44,864 bases of DNA from Bacillota bacterium (GCA_023416855.1 JAEZGU010000143.1:1-44864); one strand, 5' to 3'. Shown: positions 23,243 to 33,276, counted from the stretch's first letter. Numbers and translations are program-made. The notes: generated from the letters alone by a model not told the origin.

Positions 23243-26200
23243 ATGTCAAAAGTTATGAAAACTATGGACGGAAATACCGCTGCAGCGTATGTCTCATATG
23301 CGTTTACTGATGTAGCAGCAATATTTCCTATAACACCTTCTTCAAACATGGCTGAACTTGCTGATGAATGGGCAGCTAATGGACAAAAGAACATTTTTGG
23401 ACAAACTGTTAAGGTTGTAGAAATGCAATCAGAGGGTGGAGCTGCAGGAGCTGTTCACGGTTCATTGCAAGCAGGTGCTTTAACAACTACTTATACTGCT
23501 TCACAGGGTTTACTATTAATGATTCCAAATATGTATAAAATAGCAGGTGAATTATTACCGGCTGTTTTCCATGTTTCTGCAAGAGCAATTGCTGGACATG
23601 CTTTATCAATTTTTGGTGATCATTCAGACATAATGGCTGCAAGACAAACTGGTTTTGCTTTATTAGCATCAAGCAGTGTTCAAGAAGTTATGGATATAGC
23701 AGGTGTTGCTCACTTAGCTACTCTTAAAGCAAGAGTTCCATTTGTACATTTCTTTGATGGATTTAGAACATCACATGAAGTTCAAAAAATTGAAGTAATA
23801 GATTATGCTGATTTTGAAAAATTAGTAGACATGGATGCAATCAATGAATTCAGAGCAAGAGCATTGAATCCAGAGCACCCAGTTACAAGAGGAACAGCAC
23901 AAAATCCAGACATATTCTTCCAAGCAAGAGAAGCTTCAAACAAATACTACGAAGCAGTTCCAGATATAGTTAATGACTATATGAAGGAAATGGAAAAAAT
24001 TACTGGCAGAGAATATAAACCATTTAATTATTATGGTGCACCAGATGCAGAAAATATAATTATTGCAATGGGTTCAGTAACAGAAACTGCAAAAGAAGTA
24101 ATAGATTATTTAACTGCAAAAGGTGAAAAAGTTGGTATAGTGATCGTACATCTATACAGACCTTTCTCTTCAAAATATTTCTTTGATGTATTACCAAAAA
24201 CAGTTAAGAAAATAGCTGTACTTGATAGATGTAAAGAGCCAGGTTCTCCTGCAGAGCCATTGTTCTTAGATGTTAAATCTTTATTCTATGATAAAGAAGA
24301 ACAACCTGTTATAGTTGGCGGAAGATATGGTTTAGGTTCAAAAGATACTACTCCAGCTCAAATATTTGCTGTTTATAACAACTTAAAATCAGAAAATCCA
24401 AAGAACGGATTTACAATAGGTATTGTAGATGATATTACATTTACATCATTAGAAACTCCTGAAGTTATTAACACATCAGCTGAAGGAACAGTTAGATGTA
24501 AATTCTGGGGACTTGGATCAGATGGTACAGTTGGAGCTAATAAAGACGCTATTAAAATTATCGGTGACCATACTAACATGTATGCTCAAGGATATTTCTC
24601 ATATGACTCAAAGAAATCTGGTGGTATTACAGTATCTCACTTAAGATTCGGTAAATCTCCAATTAGATCAACATATTTAATTGATGAAGCTGATTTTGTA
24701 TCCTTATCACAACAATCATATATAGGTAAATATGATGTATTGTCAGGACTTAAAAAAGGCGGAACATTCCTATTAAATACAATTTGGTCAGAAGAAGAAT
24801 TAGAAGCAAACTTACCTGCAAAATATAAAAAATATTTAGCAGAAAAAGAAATTAACTTCTATATAATCAACGCTACAAAGCTTGCTCACGAGATAGGACT
24901 TGGAAACAGAACAAACATGATTATCCAGTCAGCATTCTTCAAATTATCAAATGTTATACCAGTAGAAGATGCAGTAGAGTACTTAAATGCTGCTATTGTT
25001 AAATCTTATGGTAGAAAAGGTGATAAAGTAGTTAACATGAACAAAGAAGCAGTACAAAAAGGTATAACTGAAATAGTAAAAGTTACAATACCTGCAAGCT
25101 GGAAAAATGCTAAAGACGATTCAAATGCAAACAGCGGTCTTGTAGTTCCATTTACTGAAGAAGAAAAACCTGATTTCATTAAGAACGTTGCTGATGTTAT
25201 GAACAGACAAGAAGGTGACAGCTTACCTGTTAGCACTTTTGTTGACAGAGAAGATGGAACATTCCCAGCTGGAACAGCTGCATATGAAAAGAGAGGAATT
25301 GCTGTTGAAGTTCCAAAATGGTTACCTGAAAATTGTATCCAATGTAACCAATGTGCATTTGTATGTCCTCATGCAGTAATCAGACCAACATTGTTAAATG
25401 AAGAAGAAAAGAAAAACGCACCAGAATCTTTCGAAACTCTTAAAGCAATAGGTAAAGGATTAGAAGGATTAGAATATAGAATAGTTATAAGTCCATTAGA
25501 CTGTACAGGATGCGGAAACTGTGTAGACATCTGTCCAGGTAAGAAAAACAACAAAGCTTTATCTATGACACCAATCGCTGAAGAATTAGAAGCAGGAGTT
25601 CCAAACTGGAAATATGGAACAGAAGTAGTTACTATTAAAGACAATTTAATGGATAAAGTTTCTGTTAAGGGAAGCCAATTCTGCAAACCATACTTTGAAT
25701 TCTCAGGAGCATGTGCTGGTTGTGGAGAAACAGCTTACGTTAAGGCAATAACTCAATTATATGGCGATAGAATGATGATTGCAAATGCTACAGGTTGTTC
25801 ATCAATTTGGGGAGCTTCTGCACCTGCAACACCATATACAAAGGATGTTAACGGTAGAGGTCCATCATGGGCTAACTCATTGTTCGAAGACAATGCTGAA
25901 TACGGATTTGGTATGGCAACAGCAGTTAGACAAATGAGAGACAGTATCCAAATGTCTATCAATAATTTAATGGAAAAAGATATACCACAAGGATTAAAAG
26001 ATGCTCTTGTTGCATGGGAAGCAACAAAGAACAACGGAGAAGAGTCAAGAGCAGCTTCAGAAAAAGTTTTAGCTGAATTAGAAGGATTCACTCCATGTGA
26101 TGCATGTGCAAAAGACATTAAAAACATATTAGATAAAAAAGATTATTTAGTTAAGAAATCACAATGGATAATCGGTGGAGACGGCTGGGCATATGATATA

Positions 26201-26809
26201 GGATACGGCGGATTAGACCACGTATTGGCATCAGGCGAAGATGTAAATGTATTAGTACTTGATACTGAAGTTTACTCAAACACTGGTGGACAGTCTTCAA
26301 AAGCAACTCCTACAGCTTCAATAGCTAAATTTGCTGCATCAGGTAAGAAAATCAAGAAAAAAGATCTTGGCTTAATAGCTGCTTCTTATGGCTATGTATA
26401 CGTAGCTCAAGTTGCTATCGGTGCTAACATGAATCAATTCTTGAAAGCAGTAAAAGAAGCTGAAAGCTATGATGGACCATCATTAATTATAGCTTACGCA
26501 CCATGTATCAACCATGGTATTAAAGCAGGTATGGGCAAGACTGTTGAAAGAGAAAAATTAGCAGTTGAAGCTGGATATTGGCATTTATACAGATTCAACC
26601 CACTTCTAAAAGAAGAAGGCAAGAATCCGTTTGTATTAGATTCTAAAGCTCCAAGCGCATCATTCAGAGAATTCCTTGAAGGTGAAGTAAGATACGCATC
26701 ATTAAGCAGTTCATTCCCTGAAATAGCTGAAGAATTATATGCAAAAGCAGAAAAAGATGAAAAAGACAGATATGACAGCTATGTAAGAATGGCAGAAATG
26801 AAATACTAA
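23243..26809 (+). CDS. nifJ: Pyruvate:ferredoxin (flavodoxin) oxidoreductase
   Basis: It converts pyruvate and CoA to acetyl-CoA, CO2 and reduced ferredoxin, the central oxidation step in this type of anaerobe. A single 1188-aa chain with the usual domain order: N-terminal domain with FPITPSSNMAELAD; transketolase C-like part; a gamma-type domain; a two-[4Fe-4S] ferredoxin domain near residues 690-770 (CIQCNQCAFVCPHAV and CTGCGNCVDICPG); the proximal cluster Cys in CAGCGETAYVKA and GCSS; and the thiamine-PP site GGDGWAYDIGYGG with LDTEVYSNTGGQSSK. It has a strong RBS (TAGGAGG). Codon choice is visibly narrower than in its neighbours, as expected for an abundant protein. It is a single-gene transcript ended by a strong terminator, and it links to the lactate operon downstream through pyruvate. 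Confidence 0.98.
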   Translation: MSKVMKTMDGNTAAAYVSYAFTDVAAIFPITPSSNMAELADEWAANGQKNIFGQTVKVVEMQSEGGAAGAVHGSLQAGALTTTYTASQGLLLMIPNMYKIAGELLPAVFHVSARAIAGHALSIFGDHSDIMAARQTGFALLASSSVQEVMDIAGVAHLATLKARVPFVHFFDGFRTSHEVQKIEVIDYADFEKLVDMDAINEFRARALNPEHPVTRGTAQNPDIFFQAREASNKYYEAVPDIVNDYMKEMEKITGREYKPFNYYGAPDAENIIIAMGSVTETAKEVIDYLTAKGEKVGIVIVHLYRPFSSKYFFDVLPKTVKKIAVLDRCKEPGSPAEPLFLDVKSLFYDKEEQPVIVGGRYGLGSKDTTPAQIFAVYNNLKSENPKNGFTIGIVDDITFTSLETPEVINTSAEGTVRCKFWGLGSDGTVGANKDAIKIIGDHTNMYAQGYFSYDSKKSGGITVSHLRFGKSPIRSTYLIDEADFVSLSQQSYIGKYDVLSGLKKGGTFLLNTIWSEEELEANLPAKYKKYLAEKEINFYIINATKLAHEIGLGNRTNMIIQSAFFKLSNVIPVEDAVEYLNAAIVKSYGRKGDKVVNMNKEAVQKGITEIVKVTIPASWKNAKDDSNANSGLVVPFTEEEKPDFIKNVADVMNRQEGDSLPVSTFVDREDGTFPAGTAAYEKRGIAVEVPKWLPENCIQCNQCAFVCPHAVIRPTLLNEEEKKNAPESFETLKAIGKGLEGLEYRIVISPLDCTGCGNCVDICPGKKNNKALSMTPIAEELEAGVPNWKYGTEVVTIKDNLMDKVSVKGSQFCKPYFEFSGACAGCGETAYVKAITQLYGDRMMIANATGCSSIWGASAPATPYTKDVNGRGPSWANSLFEDNAEYGFGMATAVRQMRDSIQMSINNLMEKDIPQGLKDALVAWEATKNNGEESRAASEKVLAELEGFTPCDACAKDIKNILDKKDYLVKKSQWIIGGDGWAYDIGYGGLDHVLASGEDVNVLVLDTEVYSNTGGQSSKATPTASIAKFAASGKKIKKKDLGLIAASYGYVYVAQVAIGANMNQFLKAVKEAESYDGPSLIIAYAPCINHGIKAGMGKTVEREKLAVEAGYWHLYRFNPLLKEEGKNPFVLDSKAPSASFREFLEGEVRYASLSSSFPEIAEELYAKAEKDEKDRYDSYVRMAEMKY

Positions 26810-26816
26810 AACAATC

Positions 26817-26844
26817 AAGGCAGTTCCTCGGAACTGCCTTTTTT
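26817..26844 (+). terminator. Terminator of the PFOR gene
   Basis: A 10-bp perfect G+C-richer stem AAGGCAGTTC/GAACTGCCTT, CTCG loop, T6 counting the last stem bases. The next gene's RBS begins right after it. Confidence 0.9.
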
Positions 26845-26859
26845 AAAAGGAGATTATTT

Positions 26860-28278
26860 ATGGTAAAAAGAACAGTATCATTACTTATTGCTGTTTTAAT
26901 GATTATACTAACATTAACAGGATGTAATACAAATGAATTAGGGTATTTAAATTTATCAAAAGAACTTAGTACATTAACTCAATATAAAGTAGGTAATACA
27001 ACAAGGGTTGAAGTTTCAAAGCACTTAACAGGTGAAAATTTGAATATTGAATTAAATCTAAAAGGTGATATGAATATTGATGATTTAAATTCAATGTATG
27101 CAAATTTAAATATTAATCTTAAGGTTAATGGAATTGGAAATGAGAAACCAGTAAAAATAATATTAACTGAAAATAAGCTCTATGTTTCAAAAAATGCTAT
27201 ATTAGAATTTATTAAAATGGAAGAAATTTTAAATGGTAAAACACAAAATGAAAAGGTAATTGATCATTTATATAATATCGAATTAAAAGACGTAGAATAT
27301 ATATTGGTATACGATTTAAGTGATATTTATGGTAGCCTTGATTACGAGTTTAATTATGCAGATACATATGATAATGCTGAACAATATTTAAAAAATGCAT
27401 TTAAGGGCTTTGAATCTAAGCTTTTAACAAAAATAAACGGTGGATATAAAATTGAGTTAACTTCTGATAAGTTAGCAGATTTTATTGTTAGATTAGTAGA
27501 ATATGTGGACAAAAACAGAGATTTAATTTTTGATGAAACAATAATCTATATGGAAAATGTCCTTAATGTCTTTAACATACAAGAAGGTATAACTGAAGAA
27601 GAAAAAGAAATAGCAATTAACGAAATAAAAAACGGAAAACAAGCATTTAATGAAATGATAGATGAAGCTGTTGAATTTGTTGGAACTGAAGAATTTAATG
27701 GTTATATCAATATGTTTAAAGGAACGTTAATAAAAGAAGAAATATATAAAGAAAACAAATCATATAATCAAAAACTACATGTACAAGCAGTAGTTGAAGA
27801 TGTAATAATGGGATCATTGGAAGCAAATACAAAAATAACTCCAACAACAGTTGTTAAAAAAGTTATGTCTGATAAATATATAAATGTAGAAGACTTTGAT
27901 AGTGCGTTCGGTAAATCAAAAGATCTTATTAATCCTGTTAAAAAGATTGAACTTAACTGGTATCCTGAAAGTTATGATGCTTTAGTTTCTACAATTAGAT
28001 TGGATGATGAAACTGAAATAGATTATAAACAATTTGCAATTATTGAAGAAAGAGTATACCTACCACTAAGATACATAGGTGAATCTCTTGGTGAGGAAGT
28101 ACAGTGGGATAACGATAATAAAAAAGCATATGTAATAAGAGGAACTGAAAAAATAGATATGACAGGTGTTTTAATAGATTCAACAACAATGGTTAAAATA
28201 AGAGATTTTGAGAAACTTGGTTACACAATTGGATATGAGCAGGTTGATGATTATTCAACTGCCACAATAGAAAAATAG
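26860..28278 (+). CDS. Lipoprotein with C-terminal stalk (copper-amine-oxidase-N-like) domain
   Basis: A surface lipoprotein of 472 aa. A signal peptide ends in the lipobox LTGC, so the mature chain is anchored through a lipidated Cys at about residue 22. A long middle region (about 25-360) rich in Lys, Asn, Ile and Glu follows; its repeating strand-like pattern resembles the LolA/LppX-like folds of Firmicute lipoproteins, but I cannot assign it. The last 100 residues form a stalk domain: VYLPLRYIGESLGEEVQWDN is its signature, usually associated with cell-envelope or peptidoglycan binding. ATG 26860 has AAAAGGAG. The gene starts 16 nt after the PFOR terminator, so it is either read-through expressed or has a promoter inside PFOR. 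Function unknown. Confidence 0.82.
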   Translation: MVKRTVSLLIAVLMIILTLTGCNTNELGYLNLSKELSTLTQYKVGNTTRVEVSKHLTGENLNIELNLKGDMNIDDLNSMYANLNINLKVNGIGNEKPVKIILTENKLYVSKNAILEFIKMEEILNGKTQNEKVIDHLYNIELKDVEYILVYDLSDIYGSLDYEFNYADTYDNAEQYLKNAFKGFESKLLTKINGGYKIELTSDKLADFIVRLVEYVDKNRDLIFDETIIYMENVLNVFNIQEGITEEEKEIAINEIKNGKQAFNEMIDEAVEFVGTEEFNGYINMFKGTLIKEEIYKENKSYNQKLHVQAVVEDVIMGSLEANTKITPTTVVKKVMSDKYINVEDFDSAFGKSKDLINPVKKIELNWYPESYDALVSTIRLDDETEIDYKQFAIIEERVYLPLRYIGESLGEEVQWDNDNKKAYVIRGTEKIDMTGVLIDSTTMVKIRDFEKLGYTIGYEQVDDYSTATIEK

Positions 28279-28328
28279 ATTTTTTATAATAATATTAAAT
28301 CTCAATATTAAGAACGATTCAATATTAT

Positions 28329-28369
28329 AAAATGGTCAATTAAGTGTTTAGCTTAGATGACCATTTTTT
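28329..28369 (+). terminator. Terminator after the lipoprotein gene
   Basis: A 10-bp stem AAAATGGTCA/TGACCATTTT (28329-28338 with 28358-28367), 19-nt loop, T tail. Confidence 0.8.
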
Positions 28370-28494
28370 ATTTTAATGATTTACTAATGACAATTGCTAT
28401 GTTATAATTTCTATATTCTTTTTGGAAAATGATTTCATAAATTAAAATGCTTGAAAAGTTGAGCAATACACCAAAAACTTTGGAAGGTGAACAT

Positions 28495-29631
28495 ATGCTA
28501 AACAATAATTTTTATATTTCAGAAAAATATTTACAAAATATTTTATGCGAGATGAAGGAAATTGTTGATCAGGATTTAATTTTTATGAATGTAGATGGAA
28601 TTATAAAGGCAAGTACCGTTACAAGTCGTATTGGTAACGTCCATTACGGTGGAAAAAAGGTTGTTGAAACGGGTAAAGACTTAATGATTTATAGTGATGA
28701 TGAGTATATTGGTGCTAAAAAAGGCATTAATATGCCGGTTAGGTTAGATGAAACAATAATTGGAGTCATCGGTATAACAGGTAATAGTGATGAAGTTATA
28801 AAGTATGTAAAAATTATAAAAAGATTGACAGAAATTTTTATTAAGTCCGGTTATGCTAAAGACCTTGAAAACAGTGAGATAAAAAAAGATAGAATGATTT
28901 TAGAATCTTTATTGTTTAGTGAAACTAATATAGATGAAAATCAAATAAATAGGTACGAGAGCTTATTTGGCATAAAAAATAAAATTTCACGCTTCGTTAT
29001 CGTTTCAACTATTATAGGCAGTGATAGTAAAGTAGTAAGAAATATAGATGAGGTATTTAGAATTTTCAGATCTACACTTAAAAATAATAATACGATTATT
29101 TCTTTGACCGGCAACAATATTGTTATGATATTAGAGGGTGATTCGAAGAATTATTGTAATGAACAAATTTTAAAGGCAAAAAGTGAAATAAAGAAAAAAA
29201 TAAATTTAAATATGAGGTTTGGTATAGGAGATAAACAAACTGAAATAAATAGGCTTAGAATATCATATTTAAAGGCAATGGATGCATTAAAGTGGTCAAT
29301 GGTTGTTACAAAAGAAAATATTACTTACTATGAGGATTTTGATATTGAAATCATACTTAGTAAAATGCCTACAGCTGTTATGGAAGAATATGTAGAGAAG
29401 ATATTTTCTAATTTAGATACCTCTGAAATAAAAGATATGGGGAAAATTATAGAGCTATATGAAAAACATAATGGTTCATTAAAATTAATATCTCAAGAAT
29501 TATTTATTCACAAAAATACACTTCAGTATAAAATTAACAAATTAAGTGAGAAAACAGGATATGATATGCGAAATCATAGAGAATTCATGGCTTTAAGGAT
29601 TGCGTTAATACTAAAAAAATATGTTTCATAA
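28495..29631 (+). CDS. CdaR/PucR-type transcriptional regulator of the lactate operon
   Basis: A 378-residue regulator with an N-terminal sugar-diacid/hydroxyacid-sensing domain (about 1-135: QDLIFMNVDGIIKAST, RIGNVHYGG, MPVRLDETIIGVIGITG), a GGDEF-like middle region, and a C-terminal PucR-type helix-turn-helix (SLKLISQELFIHKNTLQYKINKL). CdaR-type N-domains sense small hydroxy- or diacids such as glycerate. Placed upstream of and in line with the lactate genes, it is probably their activator responding to lactate, glycolate or a relative; that is inference. ATG 28495 has AAGGTG upstream; an in-frame ATG at 28447 lacks one. A terminator separates it from the operon, so the two are transcribed separately. 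Confidence 0.88.
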   Translation: MLNNNFYISEKYLQNILCEMKEIVDQDLIFMNVDGIIKASTVTSRIGNVHYGGKKVVETGKDLMIYSDDEYIGAKKGINMPVRLDETIIGVIGITGNSDEVIKYVKIIKRLTEIFIKSGYAKDLENSEIKKDRMILESLLFSETNIDENQINRYESLFGIKNKISRFVIVSTIIGSDSKVVRNIDEVFRIFRSTLKNNNTIISLTGNNIVMILEGDSKNYCNEQILKAKSEIKKKINLNMRFGIGDKQTEINRLRISYLKAMDALKWSMVVTKENITYYEDFDIEIILSKMPTAVMEEYVEKIFSNLDTSEIKDMGKIIELYEKHNGSLKLISQELFIHKNTLQYKINKLSEKTGYDMRNHREFMALRIALILKKYVS

Positions 29632-29666
29632 AGAAAATTATGTGTTACAAAGAACAAAGGACAAGC

Positions 29667-29703
29667 AAAGATAAATGGTTTTTAGACCATTTATCTTTTT
29701 TTT
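29667..29703 (+). terminator. Terminator of the CdaR-type regulator
   Basis: A 13-bp perfect stem (29667-29679 with 29686-29698), 6-nt loop, T run of more than 6. Confidence 0.9.
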
Positions 29704-29712
29704 AATTCCGCA

Positions 29713-29739
29713 TATAATTACACACAGAAATCGTTTTCA
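29713..29739 (+). promoter_or_regulatory. Possible -10 and cre-like site before the lactate operon
   Basis: TATAAT at 29713-29718 is followed by AGAAATCGTTTTCA at 29726-29739, which matches the CcpA cre consensus TGWAARCGYTWNCW at 12 of 14 positions and keeps the central CG. A cre just downstream of a -10 would repress. No good -35 is visible, so the promoter part is weak. Confidence 0.4.
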
Positions 29740-29816
29740 AATAAAAAGAAGAAGTTTATTGTATGAACTACATTTAATGGAGCTATTGAATTTAACAATT
29801 AAGTATGGAGGTTTAA

Positions 29817-30608
29817 ATGAATATAACAGTATGTATTAAACAAGTACCAAGTACTTCAGAAGTAGAAATTGATGAAAGAACCGGAAATTTAAAGCGTGAT
29901 GGCGTGGATTCAAAAATTAATCCATACGATTTATATGCAATTGAAGAAGCAATAAGGATTAAGGAAAAAACAAAGGCAACCGTTAATGTAATAACTATGG
30001 GACCAAACCAAGCCGTATCAATTTTGAGAGAATCATTTGCAATGGGAGCAGATGACGGTTTTTTAATAACAGATAGAAAATGCGCTGGTTCTGATGTTTT
30101 AGCTACATCAAAAGCCTTATCTGAAGGTATAAAAAAAGTTGGAAAATCTGATTTAATTATATGTGGCAAACAAACCACTGATGGTGATACAGCTCAGGTA
30201 GGAGCAGCAATTGCAGAATTATTAAATATACCGCATACAAACAACGTACTAAAAATTTTAGAAATAAATGATGAGTATATAGTTGTGGATGTTGATATGC
30301 CTACTATGATACAAACAATCAAAATTAAGCTGCCTTGTTTGATTTCAGTTGAAAAAGATTTAAATCAACCAAGATTACCATCTTACAAACTGAAAAAGGC
30401 AACTAAAAATAAAGATATTGCCGCATTCGGTGTAAAGGATTTTGAAGATACTGATGAACAAAAGTATGGAGCTAATGGTTCGCCAACTAGAGTTGTAAAG
30501 ATTTTTCCTCCTGTGTCTAATGATAGTACAGAAGTATGGGAAGGTTCATCTCAAGAGCTTTCAACAAAGATAGCAGAAAAAATTTGGGAACTTAAAATTT
30601 TATCTTAG
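29817..30608 (+). CDS. etfB: Electron transfer flavoprotein beta subunit of the lactate dehydrogenase complex
   Basis: The beta subunit (263 aa) of an Etf. In the Acetobacterium woodii-type complex (LctBCD) EtfB carries the bifurcating FAD and the NAD site. Typical blocks are CIKQVPSTSEVEID at the N-terminus, NPYDLYAIEEAIRI, the nucleotide loop VITMGPNQAVSILRE, GADDGFLITDR and the signature ICGKQTTDGDTAQVG; the C-terminal recognition loop LPSYKLKKATKNK follows. It starts the operon, with TATGGAGG before the ATG, and is followed after 17 bp by the alpha subunit. An Etf for an acyl-CoA dehydrogenase is the alternative; the downstream FAD oxidase and lactate permease decide for lactate. Confidence 0.93.
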   Translation: MNITVCIKQVPSTSEVEIDERTGNLKRDGVDSKINPYDLYAIEEAIRIKEKTKATVNVITMGPNQAVSILRESFAMGADDGFLITDRKCAGSDVLATSKALSEGIKKVGKSDLIICGKQTTDGDTAQVGAAIAELLNIPHTNNVLKILEINDEYIVVDVDMPTMIQTIKIKLPCLISVEKDLNQPRLPSYKLKKATKNKDIAAFGVKDFEDTDEQKYGANGSPTRVVKIFPPVSNDSTEVWEGSSQELSTKIAEKIWELKILS

Positions 30609-30625
30609 ATAGGAGGATGTAAGTA

Positions 30626-31846
30626 ATGGCTAGAATTGATATTAATCAAAATATTAAATTTAACGAAACAGAAGGAAAAGACATAGAAAGCATTTGTCCC
30701 TTCGGTGCAATTGAGTATAATGCTGGTAAGCTTGACATTAATAGTGCATGTAAAATGTGTAAAATTTGTACAAAACAAAAACCGGAGATATTTAAGTTTG
30801 TTGAAGAGGAAAAAAAGGAAATAGATAAGTCTCTTTGGAATGGAGTAGTCGTATATGTTGAACACACTTACGGAAATATACATCCAGTTACTTTGGAGCT
30901 ATTAGGAAAAGCAAGAGAATTAGCAGATAAAATTGGACATGAAGTATTTTGCTTATATGCAGGATACAACATTGGAGAAACCGCACAGGAACTATTACAC
31001 TATGGAGCAGATAAAGTATTTTTATATGATTATAAGGAATTAGAGGACTATCGTATTGAGCCATACGCTGCAGTATTTGAACACTTTATTAAAAACAACA
31101 GCCCATCAGTAGTCTTGGTGGGAGGAACAACAATAGGAAGAAGCTTAGCTCCAAGAGTGGCAGCAAGATTCAGCACAGGCTTAACTGCAGATTGCACAAG
31201 TTTAGATATTGAAGACAACACTGACTTAGTTCAAATCAGACCTGCATTTGGTGGAAATATAATGGCTCAAATTAAAACACCAAACAACAGACCACAATTT
31301 GCTACTGTTAGATATAAAATATTTTCAGCTCTTGAAAGAAACGAAGAAGCAAAAGGTCAATTAGTTAGCTGTGATATACCTGTAGAATTACTTGCTTCAA
31401 GTATAAGCATATTAGATAGCAAGGAAAAGCCTAAGGCTAAATATATAGAGGATTCAGATGTATTAGTAGTAGCTGGCAATGGAATTAAAAAGGAAGAAGA
31501 CTTAACCATGATAAAACAGCTTGCTGATAAATTAGGTGGTATGGTAGCAAGTACAAGACCATTAATAGAAGCTGGATGGACAGATCCAAAGGTTCAAATT
31601 GGTTTATCTGGTAGAACAGTAAAGCCAAAATTAATTATTACATGTGGTGTAAGTGGTTCAGTACAATTTATAGCTGGAATGAAAAACTCTGAACAAATTA
31701 TTGCAATAAACACAGATCCAAAAGCACCAATATTTAATGTGGCTAACTACTCAGTTATAGGCGATATTTATGAAATTATACCGCAATTGATTGAAAGGTT
31801 AGAAACGATGGATAAATCAAGTATTTTAGGAGGAGGAATAGTATGA
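30626..31846 (+). CDS. etfA: Electron transfer flavoprotein alpha subunit with N-terminal [4Fe-4S] domain
   Basis: The alpha subunit (406 aa) with an extra N-terminal ferredoxin-like domain of about 65 residues. Four Cys are placed for one [4Fe-4S] cluster: C24 (ICPFGAIEY), C42, C45 and C48 (CKMCKIC). This domain is a mark of the LctC/bifurcating type that exchanges electrons with ferredoxin. The Etf alpha fold follows: VYVEHTYGNIHPVTLELLG, the GGTTIGRSLAPRVAAR block, and a C-terminal FAD domain with VVAGNGIKKEEDL, GASTRPLIEAGW-type (here VASTRPLIEAGW), QIGLSGRTVKPKL, GVSGSVQF and AINTDPKAPIF. Its stop overlaps the lctD start (ATGA), so the subunits are translationally coupled. Confidence 0.93.
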   Translation: MARIDINQNIKFNETEGKDIESICPFGAIEYNAGKLDINSACKMCKICTKQKPEIFKFVEEEKKEIDKSLWNGVVVYVEHTYGNIHPVTLELLGKARELADKIGHEVFCLYAGYNIGETAQELLHYGADKVFLYDYKELEDYRIEPYAAVFEHFIKNNSPSVVLVGGTTIGRSLAPRVAARFSTGLTADCTSLDIEDNTDLVQIRPAFGGNIMAQIKTPNNRPQFATVRYKIFSALERNEEAKGQLVSCDIPVELLASSISILDSKEKPKAKYIEDSDVLVVAGNGIKKEEDLTMIKQLADKLGGMVASTRPLIEAGWTDPKVQIGLSGRTVKPKLIITCGVSGSVQFIAGMKNSEQIIAINTDPKAPIFNVANYSVIGDIYEIIPQLIERLETMDKSSILGGGIV

Positions 31847-33276
31847 CCATGAGCAAATACAAAAAAATCGACACTAATGATATTGAATATTTAAAAACTG
31901 TTATAGATGAGGATAGAATTTTCATAGGGAATGAGAATATTCACCATGATTACAGCAGAGATGAGCTTGCAGGCATAGAAAGATATCCTGATGTCTTATT
32001 AAAACCTATTAATGCTGAAGAAATTTCTAAAATACTAAAGTACGCTAATGAAAAATTAATACCAGTAACTACAAGAGGTCAGGGAACAGGTCTTGTAGGT
32101 GGGGCAGTCCCTCTATGTGGTGGTATTATGATTAGTACAGAAAAAATGAATAGAATACTTGAAATAGATGAAGAAAATCTAACAGTTACAGTTGAACCCG
32201 GTGTGTTGCTAATGGAATTAACTGCTTTTGTTGAGGCTAATGATTTGTTTTATCCTCCAGATCCAGGTGAGAAAAGCGCTTCAATCGGTGGCAATATATC
32301 TACTAATGCTGGTGGTATGAGAGCTGTGAAATATGGCGTAACCAGAGATTATGTTAGAGGTATGGAGTTTGTTTTGCCTAATGGAGAAATTATGAATTTC
32401 GGAGGAAAAATTGTTAAGAACAGCTCCGGATACAGCTTAAAGGATTTTGTTGTTGGCTCTGAAGGAACTCTTGGCGTAGTAAGTAAGTTGATTTTAAAGC
32501 TATTACCAAAGCCAAAATATAAATTAAGCTTGTTAATTCCTTTCAAAGATTTAACTTCTGCTATTAAAACAGTACCGGAGGTAATTAAGTCAAAGAATAT
32601 ACCTACCGCAATAGAATTCATGCAAGGGAATGTAATATTAGCAGCAGAAGAATTCTTAGGCAAGAAGTTTCCAGACAATTCATCAGATGCATATTTGCTT
32701 CTTCAGTTTGATGGAAACTCAAAGGATGAAATAGAAGCTGCTTATGAAAAGGTAGCTGAAATTTGCTTAGAATGTGGAGCTTTAGACGTGCTTATTTCTG
32801 ACACAGATGAAAGACATGATTCTATATGGTCTGCAAGAGGTGCATTCTTAGAGGCTATAAAAGCTTCAACCACACAAATGGATGAATGTGATGTTGTAGT
32901 TCCAAGAAATAGAGTAGCAGATTTCATTATATATACAAATGAATTGCAAAAAGAATTTAATTTACGAATCAGTAGCTTTGGTCATGCAGGAGATGGAAAT
33001 CTTCATGTATACATCCTAAGAGATGAAATGGATGACGAAACATGGAATAAGAAAGCTGAGGCTGTATTTGAAAAAATGTATAGCAAGGCGTTTGAAATGG
33101 GCGGAGCTGTATCAGGTGAGCACGGAATAGGATTTGCAAAATTACCTTATTTAGAAGAAGAATTTAAAGAAGAGGGCATGAAGCTTTTTAGAGGAATTAA
33201 ATTAGCGTTTGACCCTAACGAAATAATGAACCCTGGTAAAATAGGATCAAATTTTAGAGTTAAATTGTACAGTTAA
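31843..33276 (+). CDS. lctD: FAD-linked lactate dehydrogenase (LctD/GlcD family)
   Basis: A flavoprotein of the vanillyl-alcohol-oxidase fold (477 aa) that oxidises a 2-hydroxy acid, here most likely D-lactate, to pyruvate and passes electrons to the EtfAB above. The FAD-binding part shows TTRGQGTGLVGGAVP, TVEPGVLL, YPPDPGEKSASIGGNISTNAGG, KYGVTRDYV and GSEGTLGVV. The C-terminal cap has FGHAGDGNLHV with metal/substrate His residues and SGEHGIGFAK, ending FDPNEIMNPGKIG. Two ATGs are possible (31843, 31849); the first overlaps the etfA stop and is well spaced from GGAGGAGG. Glycolate is an alternative substrate; the adjacent lactate permease favours lactate. No lactate racemase gene lies in this operon, unlike A. 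woodii lctBCDEF. Confidence 0.92.
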   Translation: MTMSKYKKIDTNDIEYLKTVIDEDRIFIGNENIHHDYSRDELAGIERYPDVLLKPINAEEISKILKYANEKLIPVTTRGQGTGLVGGAVPLCGGIMISTEKMNRILEIDEENLTVTVEPGVLLMELTAFVEANDLFYPPDPGEKSASIGGNISTNAGGMRAVKYGVTRDYVRGMEFVLPNGEIMNFGGKIVKNSSGYSLKDFVVGSEGTLGVVSKLILKLLPKPKYKLSLLIPFKDLTSAIKTVPEVIKSKNIPTAIEFMQGNVILAAEEFLGKKFPDNSSDAYLLLQFDGNSKDEIEAAYEKVAEICLECGALDVLISDTDERHDSIWSARGAFLEAIKASTTQMDECDVVVPRNRVADFIIYTNELQKEFNLRISSFGHAGDGNLHVYILRDEMDDETWNKKAEAVFEKMYSKAFEMGGAVSGEHGIGFAKLPYLEEEFKEEGMKLFRGIKLAFDPNEIMNPGKIGSNFRVKLYS

